Program-made: the position numbers and the translations under genes | Shown: piece by piece, positions 1-10,600 of the stretch | Position numbering within the stretch: the first letter of the stretch is position 1 | Layout: every line of letters begins with the position of its first letter | The notes under the pieces: generated by a model | Told to the model about the DNA's origin: nothing | Databases searched by the model: none | Seen by the model: only the letters and a program-made list of their open reading frames with translations | NCBI GenBank assembly: GCA_963971535.1 | Contig: OZ020598.1 | Coordinates: forward strand, 88,121,915-88,185,914 | Length of the DNA: 64,000 bases | Source: Notolepis coatsorum | Taxonomy: Eukaryota; Chordata; Actinopteri; Aulopiformes; Paralepididae | Direction of reading: 5' to 3'

Positions 1-11
1 ATGTCTTACAC

Positions 12-353
12 CCCTTCCTGACAGGCAGTGACGCGAGCGAGCGTGATTGCGAAAATGATTAAAATGTATTCGTTTCAATCAGACTATCCTGACCTGCCGC
101 GGGCGACAGCAAACTGAGCGGCGATGTCGTTCCCCCCTCAAATATTCGCTCGCTGTGTCTCTAGTTGAGCGATTACGCGGCCGAGTCACGCCCCTAAACA
201 CTTTTTATTGGTCAAGAATCGCAGGCTGCTTTGCCCCTGTGTGCTTCCAGGTAACACACACACAGACACACCCGGACACGCGCCGCCTCATATCAGGACA
301 GTGTCGCGCACGATTTCGTCTCCAGTTCGCACGCTCGCTGCCTGTCAGGAACC
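12..353. mobile_element. MITE with ~25-bp inverted ends in ORF1 intron 1 (copy 1)
   Basis: A block near 15-45 containing TTCCTGACAGGCAG and GCGAGCG recurs inverted near 325-353 (CGCTCGCTGCCTGTCAGGAA). The interior is CpG-rich. This is the shape of a small non-autonomous DNA transposon. I could not fix a TSD, so the superfamily is open. The identical duplicate is at 8209-8550. The CpG-rich interior could also act as a promoter; that is inference. Confidence 0.5.
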
Positions 354-715
354 GGTGTTAAGTATGTCAATTAAGGCTGTCAATCTTCCTCATATGATCA
401 CATTTTCAGTGGCTATTTTAATATCCCATTTTATGACATTTTAATTAATACAAATTAAATAAATTGCACAACAGATTTATCAATAAGCTTGTGCAATCTT
501 GTTTTGTCTATAGTTGCCAAGAAATTTGAAATTCCTAGTACCTTGGACTTAAAGGTCTATGATGACTCAAACACTGAAGTCGACGACGAGGCGTTTCAAT
601 TTCTTCTAAAAAAACCAGACCTGGGTGTGTTGGAGATTTGTTCACCCCAAGACTCAAATCCTGAAGGTGAGTTGCTAACATGGAGCCTTATAGCCTCATC
701 CATACAGTCCTGGCT

Positions 716-1005
716 GCTTGAAGCCTTTTTACAACATTTCCGGGTTCCCGTTTTTTTCGCTCTGATTGGCCAGGTCATGTGACATGAGCGGCAATCGTGG
801 GACGGCAAGTTTCTACACTGGTTAAGGGCACTCTTCGAAGTTGGTTAAGGTTAGAGTTTGTCTTAGAGCATGGCGATAGAACGCCAGGTAGTTTGCAGGC
901 TGTTCGACGCGGAAATGGGCAAACACGCTATTGGGCGCACATGTCACATGACCTGGCCAATCAGAGCGCCGGAAACGCGGATGCGTTGTAAAAAGGCTAC
1001 ACGTG
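716..1005. mobile_element. 290-bp MITE in ORF1 intron 2 (copy 1)
   Basis: The 8-bp direct repeat TCCTGGCT occurs at 708-715 and 1006-1013. Inside it the ends are inverted: AGCCTTTTTACAAC near the left, GTTGTAAAAAGGCT near the right, plus an internal pair built on CTCTGATTGGCCAGGTCATG. An 8-bp TSD suggests a hAT-type MITE. The inverted intron 2 copy near 18530 lacks this stretch, as expected for an insertion younger than that rearrangement. Duplicate at 8913-9202. Confidence 0.75.
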
Positions 1006-1465
1006 TCCTGGCTAACCTAAAATGTCACACAGGTACTGTGTATTTTTGTACTTTGAAATGATCTTTGTATATATGCCCAATGTAACGTGTGGATCCTTCC
1101 TAATCTAATGTGGTCTTTTTACATTACACTTGTCACAAACATTCCTATCTAATCACACTTATATGTCTACATGATTGTTAGATTCAGTGAGGACCTCTGC
1201 AAGCAACTCCAGCAGCCAAAGCTCCGTTCTCAGCTCTGGTGCAGACAATGAGGGGGAGTCTGATGACACCATCATTTTGCAGTCTAGTCCTGCTCCAAGA
1301 AACGGTGCTGACCTGACTCGTATCACTCTGGTAAGCTTTGCATATGACTGTTTGAAATGGAGATGGTGACTCTGATAAAGGGGTAGCATGGGCATTGGGG
1401 ATGGCCAAGTACAATTGGGGAGAAAATGGGGGGGGGGGGGTCATGGTTTACATTTGTCACCTTAA

Positions 1466-2304
1466 CCCTTTCACTGCCGCACAACAGCAGGTTAACCCTT
1501 TCACTGCCGCACTACAGAAGGTTAACCCTTTCACTGCCGCACTACAGAAGGTTAACCCTTTACTATCACATACTGTACCACATACTGTATACCACATACT
1601 GTACCACATACTGTACCACATACTGTATACAACATACTGTATACCACATACTGTACCACATACTGTACCACATACTGTACCACATACTGTACCACATACT
1701 GTATACCACATACTGTACCACATACTGTATACCACATACTGTACCACATACTGTACCACATACTGTACCACATACTGTATACCACATACTGTACCACATA
1801 CTGTATACCACATACTGTACCACATACTGTACCACATACTGTACCACATACTGTACCACATACTGTACCACATACTGTACCACATACTGTATACCACATA
1901 CTGTACCACATACTGTACCACATACTGTACCACATACTGTACCACATACTGTATACCACATACTGTACCACATACTGTACCACATACTGCACCACATACT
2001 GTATACCACATACTGTACCACATACTGTATACCACATACTGTACCACATACTGTACCACATACTGTATACCACATACTGTACCACATACTGTATACCACA
2101 TACTGTACCACATACTGTACCACATACTGTATACCACATACTGTACCACATACTGTACCACATACTGTACCACATACTGTACCACATACTGTACCACATA
2201 CTGTACCACATACTGTATACCACATACTGTACCACATACTGTATACCACATACTGTACCACATACTGTATACCACATACTGGTACTAGTGTGGCAGTGAA
2301 AGGG
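1466..2304. mobile_element. TTAA-flanked (piggyBac-type) MITE in intron 3 (copy 1)
   Basis: TTAA occurs at 1462-1465 and 2305-2308. The ends just inside are inverted: CCCTTTCACTGCCGCAC on the left, GTGTGGCAGTGAAAGGG on the right. TTAA target duplication is diagnostic of piggyBac-type transposition. The left end is present three times in tandem (about 1462-1560). The rest of the interior is a 12/14-bp minisatellite. An 84-bp relative sits at 63256-63339. Duplicate at 9663-10479. Confidence 0.75.
1566..2281. repeat. 12/14-bp minisatellite, unit ACCACATACTGT / ATACCACATACTGT
   Basis: About 57 head-to-tail units read ACCACATACTGT (12 bp) or the same with an AT insert (14 bp); one unit ends in TGC. 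The two unit lengths are interspersed irregularly. It is open in all frames because the unit contains no stop codon, but it is intronic and not a gene. The second copy (9763-10457) is about 24 bp (two 12-mers) shorter, the main length difference between the duplicated segments. Confidence 0.95.
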
Positions 2305-2961
2305 TTAAATATACTTGGCCACCAAATGACTGTCTATCCATGTGTGTCCTCCCCCCCCCCCCTTTTTACTCCCGCTTAGATGACTGAAAAGATTCTGAGG
2401 GACACAGCTGGAGGAGAGAGGATCATTGCCGATTATGCTCGGACGAAAACCCTAACGGATACCAGAAGACGCGACATGGTGAAGATATTGGTTGCGCACA
2501 TGGCAAAAGAGCATGGGTAATTATGTTATCTAAACATTACGCACCCAATACACATTTTTGGTTTTTACTAAGATCCTCCTTTTTGCAGAATTGGTAAATG
2601 ATAAATGGTTATCCAAAGCGCTTTACATAGATTGTGCAGAAGGCATTGGCACAGCAATACTTTTGTTTGGATCTCATACTTGTGTATGTGTGCACTGTAG
2701 GACGAGTCCTTCAAGGCGTGTTAAAGAAGACTACGCAAAGGGCATCACTGCCTTATTCCCATACCTGGCCGATCCCCAGGGCAATTTGGGATATGTAAGT
2801 ACATCAGGGAAAAGTGCAGAGAGACATTTCATCGGCGACTCAGTGCATGTGTGTTCCTGTGGGTCGCCCATCTTGCGTGTGTGTTAAAACTGCATGACAA
2901 ATAAAGACTTCTAGTCTAACAATTATTATGTTTATAGGTCATTCTTGTTATATAATTTCTA

Positions 2962-3130
2962 GGGATGTTCGATATTGGCTTTTTTTTACCGATATCCGAT
3001 ATACCGATATTGTCCAACTCTTTAATTTCCAATACCGATATCAACCGATACCGATATATGTAGGGTTTCTCCCCCCCCCCCCCCCCAAAAGGAATAATTT
3101 CAGGTAATTAACATTAGGCTACATATCTCT
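2962..3130. mobile_element. Fragment of a GATATCGG-rich MITE in intron 5 (copy 1)
   Basis: The sequence starts near AGGGATGTTCGATATTGGC and has many ACCGATAT/GATATCGG motifs followed by a poly-C tract. A related end (ATATCGGTAAAAAAGCCAATATCGAGCATCCCTA) is in intron 9 at about 4960-5190, followed at 5234 by a further related terminus. These are recognisable hAT-type MITE remnants common in fish. I did not pair both termini here. Duplicates at about 11137-11303 and 13115-13345. Confidence 0.5.
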
Positions 3131-4024
3131 TGTCGTGGAATTAACACAACATTATGCATAACATTATCCAATCACATGCATGGTACATAAAACACCAACC
3201 CCATTACTCCTCACTTCTCTGGAATTGCTTAAAAGGGCTGTGCAGAGTACGATTTCAACTAAATATTTGTTAACATTTCTGTATGCTGACCATTTCTCCT
3301 AACCTCAACAATTTAAGAACCACAGATGTCCTACCTGTTGACCTTGATTTTAGCAATTCTTCAGAGAAGGGCATGTGTTAAGTTTTAAGGAGAGAAATAA
3401 ACACATTTACACATGCCCATTTAAACCAAATAATTTTTTTTTTTTCTCTTTACTTCTTGTGTTTTAGGAGCAGTATTACAATCCAGTAGATGGGAGTGGG
3501 TTTCTGGCATGGAGGGTGAAATCACTTCAAAAGATAGCATCAGAGGGACAAAAGAAGAGCCGTAATGTTCAGCCACTGATCGGTATGTAATTTTGATTGT
3601 CCCAGTCCACTGTTTATCTAGCAACTGTGAAGATGGATCATTATAGTAAATGCATATCACTGGAAAGTATTGCAGCAGTATGTGTGGTTTCTACACTGTT
3701 ACAGGTGGTCCAAGTTCTGGCGACAGAGCCCCCTTCTCTGAGGAAAACCAGCTAACCACAGACACCCAGTTTCGTGAGGCCAGTGCACTGATGAAGCATA
3801 CAACTGATGAAGCAATCATCAAGGAGAAGATGAAACAGACCTTCACCCATCGCCAAGAAATGATGCATGACCCAATCAAGTCCTCTGAAATATTCACCAC
3901 CTTTCCACGATTCCTAGACATCACAGGAATGGTATGTGGCTTGCATTAAAGTCTAACTGAAATAAAAAATGACCTTTTTAAACAATTTAGATCACATCCC
4001 TGGTCATAGGGTGAACCTATTTAA

Positions 4025-4091
4025 TAGGGCTGTCCCTGACTAAGGATTTGGATGGTCGACTAGGATTGTTAAAAAAAAAAAAAAAAATACG

Positions 4092-4122
<31 letters not shown>

Positions 4123-4328
4123 CATTCCATTTGGGCTGTGGGGGGTGCTTAATGTCTGAAGGAGTCAACTGAAGGCTTCTTGTCCTCTGCAAAAGCATAC
4201 AATTGGTCCACTGATGAAATCCTCTTTCAGTGCCTCTGTGCCTGTTTTCGTAGGCAGTTAGCCTCTGGTATGCCTGCCATTAGCGTTAGCCACGCTTCTA
4301 TGCCTCTTTTCTTTTGAAAAAAATTATA

Positions 4329-4359
<31 letters not shown>

Positions 4360-4452
4360 TTATAATATTATATTCGACTAAGAGGTTGGCCAGTCGACTA
4401 CGGCCCCTTTCGACCGATTAGTCGACTAATCGATTAATAGGGGTCAGCCCTA
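4025..4452. mobile_element. hAT-type MITE in ORF1 intron 7 (copy 1)
   Basis: The 8-bp duplication CTATTTAA is at 4017-4024 and 4453-4460, enclosing TAGGGCTG ... CAGCCCTA. Just inside are inverted GTCGACTA/TAGTCGAC motifs. TSD length and termini fit hAT-type MITEs. It contains long A and T tracts that account for an 18-bp difference from the duplicate at 12198-12607. Confidence 0.85.
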
Positions 4453-5439
4453 CTATTTAACAATGTATGACAAAAAAATTTCAACCATGTTTTATTCCAT
4501 CTTGTCTGCAGATTGAGCAGGATTTCAGTCTGATGTTTGGTGATGACATCTCTGCAAAGTTCCTGGAGAAGTGGCCTACTTTCTGCAGGCAGAAAGTCCT
4601 TGAACAAAGCCGTGGCCTCACCCAGACCGGCGACCTTCAAGACCTGCTTCAGAATGCTGAATCCACAACAGACACAATAGAACTGAACAATGGTATGCTT
4701 GAATTAAAGGAATATAATAATGGAAGGGTGAATTGTTTTTTAAACAAATGGAAACACAGCTTTTAGTCAAATGTATTTCTGATTTTTTTTATTTAATTTT
4801 TTGTATTTTTAGCATGGGACAGTGAAATGTCCTCCCTCTTGCTTCTTGTCCACCTCCTGCCACCATCACCTCAGGGACGCAACAAGAGACCGGGAAAGCT
4901 CTCAGCCAGAGAAGCCATTGACTCCCTTGTGAAGTTCATAAAGGTAAGGTTACAGTTGCCTATATTATCGGCCGATATTGGCATTCAAATGTGATATAGG
5001 AAAATATCGGTAAAAAAAAAATTAATTATTCTTTTTACATTTCTATAACCAACTTTTATTTACCCAGGCAAGTAAGAACAAATTCTGATTTTATTTATTG
5101 TCAAAAGTATGCATAATGTTATGTTAATTCCACAACAAGTTGGACAATATCGGTATATCGGTAAAAAAGCCAATATCGAGCATCCCTAGTTACAGTTGAA
5201 TTAAAGTATAAGAAGGATCACTGTTCTGTCTAGGGGTGCACGATATTGATTTGTTGACCCCGATATCGATACCAATAACTTTCTGCTCCTCAAGGTCGAT
5301 ACCGATAACCGATATATATATTTATTGTACTATAATTATAAATTTTTTTATGTATATTCCTGTAGTTTTGACCTAACCAGATTTATCATGACATGAGCGT
5401 TACTATATGAACAAAACAAAGCCAAGAGAACAGTTTTGA

Positions 5440-5567
5440 AAAAAACAGAGAGTTTAACTTGCAATTTAAAGAGAAGCTCACTGAATTCCTGCAGTTTAAT
5501 GCTGGTTCGGTACAGGACCCCCAGAATTCTATGGGATTCGGTTAAGGGTTTTATCAGAAGTAACACT
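5440..5567 (+). mobile_element. L1/Tx1-type LINE fragment (left flank of the DNA transposon)
   Basis: Conceptual translation gives FKEKLTEFLQFN and ILWDSVKGFIRSNT (one frameshift between), matching the linker after the endonuclease in L1-type ORF2, where a 'WD..K...RG' motif precedes the RT. The last codons AGT AAC ACT (5559-5567) continue in frame at 19890 (CTC TTT GCA TCT AAT CTC CGC AAG). The 14.3-kb element therefore sits inside this LINE. The left edge at 5440 is the duplication junction. Confidence 0.8.
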
Positions 5568-5778
5568 ACACAGGAAAAACTGGGGAGTCATTTTCCCAGA
5601 GTAATTATTACGGAGTTATTATTTTCCTCTCAAGTAGTCATATTTACTCCATTTGGGGCATAATCATTGCCTGTGGCCAATAGAGTGAGAGTAAAGTTCC
5701 AGAAGAGTTTCTATTGGAGTAATACAGCATTGGTCACGCCTACTATCCATATAATTCCCAAAGGTGCCGACGCCATCT

Positions 5779-5859
5779 TTCTCTCTCGCTTCAAGCTCAG
5801 GTATACCAGCAAGAGCGCAATACAGCGATATTTTCCTTCTCTTGGATGCCAAATACCAG
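5779..5859 (+). promoter_or_regulatory. Possible 5' noncoding exon of ORF1
   Basis: A strong donor (ACCAG|GTAAGA) lies at 5859|5860, about 290 bp inside the left end of the element, after a C/T-rich stretch. The first coding exon at 7638 begins directly after an acceptor-like TTTGCCATCAG, so an upstream noncoding exon is expected. The exon start and any promoter are not visible to me. Confidence 0.35.
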
Positions 5860-5924
5860 GTAAGATTATTATTATTATTTGTTAATTTATTAAACAGCAA
5901 TGTGTGTAACTAATTTGCAACATT

Positions 5925-6822
5925 ACAGCTAAGCCACAGAGCCATCTATCACGATGTTCGCATGTTAGCTGCTATACGTTTGCACGCACGCTATTAAATA
6001 AACGTTTTACAGTTGTATGGACAAGTATTCAATTATCAACAGTATTGCTATCAGGGACAGTGCACATTAATCAACATGTCGGTTTTCATGTAAAATGTAT
6101 ATGAGCTAGTGTATAGCCAGAAGCTAATTTCCACCTGTATAGGCCTGAGACCATACCTGTAGACCATGCCTGTAGGCTGTTGTTAAAAGTAGTGATATAA
6201 CTATATCCATACAAAAACTGACTTATTAAGAACATACAAGACAAGTAGACATAGTACAGGAGATGGAACAATTATATGTTACATGTTGGCGGTTTTTGCT
6301 GAAACGGTGGCAGAGACAACGTGTGTTTTACTCTAAATAGAGTCACCGTACATTGCAGCTAAGCCACAGAGCCATCTATCATGATGTTAGCATGTTAGCT
6401 GCTAGCACGCACGCTATTAAATAAACGTTTTACAGTTTTATGGACAATAACTTAAGAACAGGTACGTCGGTGCAACACGAGTATTCAATTATCAACAGTA
6501 TTGCTATCAGGGACAGTGCACATTAATCAACATGTCGGTTTTCATGTAAAATGTATATGAGCTAGTGTTAGCCAGAAGCTAATTTTCACCTGCATGCAGC
6601 TATACCTGTATAGGCCTGAGACCATACCTGTAGACCATGCCTGTAGGCTGTTGTTAAAAGTAGTGATATAACTATATCCATACAAAAACTGACGTATTAA
6701 GAACATACAAGACAAGTAGACATAGTACAGGAGATGGAACAATTATATGTTACATGTTGGCGGATTTTGCTGAAGAGACAACGTGTGTTTTACTCTAAAT
6801 AGAGTCACGTAAATTTGCCGCA
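5925..6822. repeat. Direct repeat, ~430 bp x 2
   Basis: Positions ~5925-6350 and ~6355-6822 share long nearly identical runs, beginning GCTAAGCCACAGAGCCATCT and continuing through ATTCAATTATCAACAGTATT to a shared end around TAAATAGAGTCAC. The second copy has small insertions. It lies in inferred intron 1. The small reading frames inside are not credible genes. Confidence 0.85.
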
Positions 6823-6879
6823 ATGTGCTGTAGGTTGACTGTTTTACTAGTGGTAAATAATAATATAATAATAATAATA

Positions 6880-7291
6880 ATTTAGGACCTGCTCCGAGGT
6901 CACCATTTGGCACACATGCGAACCATGCATACAATGCGTATCTGCGATTAACCCATCCCGTCGTCCTTCCCCCCCAAGGGCAGCCGGGAGCAGACAGGCG
7001 CCACGTGAGCCGCGCCAGGGGACCAATCCAAGTGCTCCTGTCCGTCTTCGTCAAGGACGCCACAGCGTTAGCGATCTTGTTGTTGTGCATGTTTTTCCAT
7101 TGGGTTTATCTTATCGGGGGGGGAAACCCTTGCGAGCACGGGGAGAACATGCAAACTCCACACAGAAAGGCCTGGGAGATACCCCACCTGGGTAACTGGC
7201 ATCATGGAAACCTGGTCCCCAAGCGGGATTCGAACCCTGGACCTTCTTGCTGTGAGGCGACAGTGTTAACCACTACACCACCGTACCGCCC
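6880..7291 (-). mobile_element. tRNA-derived SINE (minus strand)
   Basis: Read on the minus strand from 7291, the head is a tRNA-like RNA polymerase III promoter: an A-box-like TGGTGTAGTGGTTA and a B box GGTTCGAATCC. A body follows and the element ends in an (ATT)n-type tail near 6860-6880. A sister copy is at about 45640-46128, also minus strand. Small frames inside it are spurious. Confidence 0.8.
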
Positions 7292-7422
7292 ATGGACATA
7301 ACAAGTTAATTTGACGCACTGTTCGGTTCAACAAGTGTTTATTTGAACCATTGTACTGGGTTGACTAATTTGTGTGTTCTGCCTCCATGTATAATATAAT
7401 GGAAACTTGTGGAACTATCCTC

Positions 7423-7531
7423 ACAGTAAATTTCACAGAGTAAATTTTACTCAAACTGAGTCAATTTGAGCCCAAGACGTGAGTAAAGTTTTACTCAGTT
7501 TAAGTAAAATGTACTCAGCGAAATTTACTGT
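7423..7531. mobile_element. 109-bp palindromic MITE related to the host element's own ends
   Basis: ACAGTAAATTTCACAGAGTA at the left is inverted as TACTCAGCGAAATTTACTGT at the right, with GAGTAAA/TTTACTC motifs between. The right terminus of the 14.3-kb element, read inward, has the same arrangement (ACACAGGAAAATTCGCAGAG followed by TTTACTC motifs). I infer a non-autonomous relative inserted 106 bp before the ORF1 start codon. Confidence 0.6.
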
Positions 7532-7637
7532 ATGGTGCTTTTGTAATATTTTCTAATTGTAACACTCCTCATAATGCATGAGTTGTTGTGCCCTATATGT
7601 ATCATCTTAGTAACTGTTATTATTTATTTGCCATCAG

Positions 7638-10600
7638 ATGCAGGCTGTACGTGTTAAACACGTTGACCGGCAGAAATTCATCTGTTTTGAGGGCCAATTG
7701 ACCTTCACAACTTTTTTGGAGTGTGGTGAGTGAAACATTTTGCACAGCGTGCCGTTGGTTCTCAAAATGGCGTCCGCCTTGATAGTTAGGAACCAAATGG
7801 ACCCTTATTGGTCTGTAACTCTGACTGTGAACACATGGACCCCAACGTCCATTGTACACCGTCAAGAGTTAAATTAACATTGATTTTACAATATAAATTG
7901 GGGTCCCAAAGATACAAATGCCATTAAATGGGTGCCCTTGGAATTAAAATGGTTGAGAATCACTGCTAGAGCCGTACAAATATTGTCTTATGGGGGTCCA
8001 TGGCACATCTTTTCAAATGGGGGGTCTGTGGGCTAATTGTCAATTTGGGGGGTCCTTGACATGAAATGTTTGAGAACCACTGCCCTATGCAACAACATAC
8101 TGGGTATCAGTTTAGGCTTTCCCTGCATGTTAATTTAAGCTGTAGGCCTACAGTACAAAGCACAATCCATTTTATTTAGGATAGAGTGAACCAATCAATG
8201 TCTTACACCCCTTCCTGACAGGCAGTGACGCGAGCGAGCGTGATTGCGAAAATGATTAAAATGTATTCGTTTCAATCAGACTATCCTGACCTGCCACGGG
8301 CGACAGCAAACTGAGCGGCGATGTCGTTCCCCCCTCAAATATTCGCTCGCTGTGTCTCTAGTTGAGCGATTACGCGGCCGAGTCACGCCCCTAAACACTT
8401 TTTATTGGTCAAGAATCGCAGGCTGCTTTGCCCCTGTGTGCTTCCAGGTAACACACACACAGACACACCCGGACACGCGCCGCCTCATATCAGGACAGTG
8501 TCGCGCACGATTTCGTCTCCAGTTCGCACGCTCGCTGCCTGTCAGGAACCGGTGTTAAGTATGTCAATTAAGGCTGTCAATCTTCCTCATATGATCACAT
8601 TTTCAGTGGCTATTTTAATATCCCATTTTATGACATTTTAATTAATACAAATTAAATAAATTGCACAACAGATTTATCAATAAGCTTGTGCAATCTTGTT
8701 TTGTCTATAGTTGCCAAGAAATTTGAAATTCCTAGTACCTTGGACTTAAAGGTCTATGATGACTCAAACACTGAAGTCGACGACGAGGCGTTTCAATTTC
8801 TTCTAAAAAAACCAGACCTGGGTGTGTTGGAGATTTGTTCACCCCAAGACTCAAATCCTGAAGGTGAGTTGCTAACATGGAGCCTTATAGCCTCATCCAT
8901 ACAGTCCTGGCTGCTTGAAGCCTTTTTACAACATTTCCGGGTTCCCGTTTTTTTCGCTCTGATTGGCCAGGTCATGTGACATGAGCGGCAATCGTGGGAC
9001 GGCAAGTTTCTACACTGGTTAAGGGCACTCTTCGAAGTTGGTTAAGGTTAGAGTTTGTCTTAGAGCATGGCGATAGAACGCCAGGTAGTTTGCAGGCTGT
9101 TCGATGCGGAAATGGGCAAACACGCTATTGGGCGCACATGTCACATGACCTGGCCAATCAGAGCGCCGGAAACGCGGATGCGTTGTAAAAAGGCTACACG
9201 TGTCCTGGCTAACCTAAAATGTCACACAGGTACTGTGTATTTTTGTACTTTGAAATGATCTTTGTATATATGCCCAATGTAACGTGTGGATCCTTCCTAA
9301 TCTAATGTGGTCTTTTTACATTACACTTGTCACAAACATTCCTATCTAATCACACTTATATGTCTACATGATTGTTAGATTCAGTGAGGACCTCTGCAAG
9401 CAACTCCAGCAGCCAAAGCTCCGTTCTCAGCTCTGGTGCAGACAATGAGGGGGAGTCTGATGACACCATCATTTTGCAGTCTAGTCCTGCTCCAAGAAAC
9501 GGTGCTGACCTGACTCGTATCACTCTGGTAAGCTTTGCATATGACTGTTTGAAATGGAGATGGTGACTCTGATAAAGGGGTAGCATGGGCATTGGGGATG
9601 GCCAAGTACAATTGGGGAGAAAATGGGGGGGGGGGGGGGTCATGGTTTACATTTGTCACCTTAACCCTTTCACTGCCGCACAACAGCAGGTTAACCCTTT
9701 CACTGCCGCACTACAGAAGGTTAACCCTTTCACTGCCGCACTACAGAAGGTTAACCCTTTACTATCACATACTGTACCACATACTGTATACCACATACTG
9801 TACCACATACTGTACCACATACTGTATACAACATACTGTATACCACATACTGTACCACATACTGTACCACATACTGTACCACATACTGTACCACATACTG
9901 TATACCACATACTGTACCACATACTGTATACCACATACTGTACCACATACTGTACCACATACTGTACCACATACTGTATACCACATACTGTACCACATAC
10001 TGTATACCACATACTGTACCACATACTGTACCACATACTGTACCACATACTGTACCACATACTGTACCACATACTGTATACCACATACTGTACCACATAC
10101 TGTACCACATACTGTACCACATACTGTACCACATACTGTATACCACATACTGTACCACATACTGTACCACATACTGCACCACATACTGTATACCACATAC
10201 TGTACCACATACTGTATACCACATACTGTACCACATACTGTACCACATACTGTATACCACATACTGTACCACATACTGTATACCACATACTGTACCACAT
10301 ACTGTACCACATACTGTATACCACATACTGTACCACATACTGTACCACATACTGTACCACATACTGTACCACATACTGTACCACATACTGTATACCACAT
10401 ACTGTACCACATACTGTATACCACATACTGTACCACATACTGTATACCACATACTGGTACTAGTGTGGCAGTGAAAGGGTTAAATATACTTGGCCACCAA
10501 ATGACTGTCTATCCATGTGTGTCCTCCCCCCCCCCCCTTTTTACTCCCGCTTAGATGACTGAAAAGATTCTGAGGGACACAGCTGGAGGAGAGAGGATCA

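Larger units (their letters stand above)
514..4943 (+). pseudogene. Truncated ORF1 copy (exons 2-9, no final exon)
   Basis: This is the duplicate of the ORF1 gene at 7638-14512. Exons are 514-666, 1182-1330, 2380-2516, 2701-2794, 3468-3582, 3705-3931, 4512-4692 and 4813-4943, all with GT/AG borders and undamaged frames. Exon 1 would lie about 560 bp left of the window. Exon 10, encoding the C-terminal 105 residues, is absent because the duplication junction at 5439 falls in intron 9. ORF2 is absent as well. I saw no coding difference from the full copy, so the truncation comes from the duplication, not from decay. Exon 9 ends in phase 0 and the next downstream acceptor belongs to exon 1 of the full copy. 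Confidence 0.85.
1..5439 (+). repeat. Upstream, truncated copy of an ~8.16-kb tandem duplication
   Basis: Positions 1-5439 match 8198-13594 almost base for base, including introns and nested MITEs. The offset is +8197 at first, +8175 after the minisatellite, +8173 after a poly-C tract and +8155 after an A/T homopolymer tract, so the length differences lie in simple repeats. Similarity stops at 5439|5440: copy 1 runs into L1 LINE sequence while copy 2 (13594|13595) continues through the element. The duplicated unit is therefore 5440-13594, and the start of copy 1 lies left of the window. Near-identity of introns implies a very recent event or an assembly duplication. Confidence 0.93.

Noticed and set aside
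489-782. Independent small genes at 489-782, 2558-2887, 3650-3949, 4467-4766 and their duplicates
   Set aside because: These are ORF1 exons extended into intron sequence. Splice borders and phases fit one 10-exon gene.
1566-2281. CRISPR-like array of short repeats
   Set aside because: There are no spacers: units abut directly and vary only by 2 bp. The genome is eukaryotic.
1395-2379. Long overlapping frames on both strands, up to ~320 codons, full of Tyr-His-Ile-Leu-type repeats (also 9585-10554)
   Set aside because: They are translations of the 12/14-bp minisatellite, which lacks stops in all frames. The array is intronic within a MITE.
7200-7291. Functional tRNA gene
   Set aside because: Box A and B motifs belong to a SINE head followed by a SINE body and tail; the cloverleaf is not maintained. 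The same applies at 38660, 46060 and 60370.
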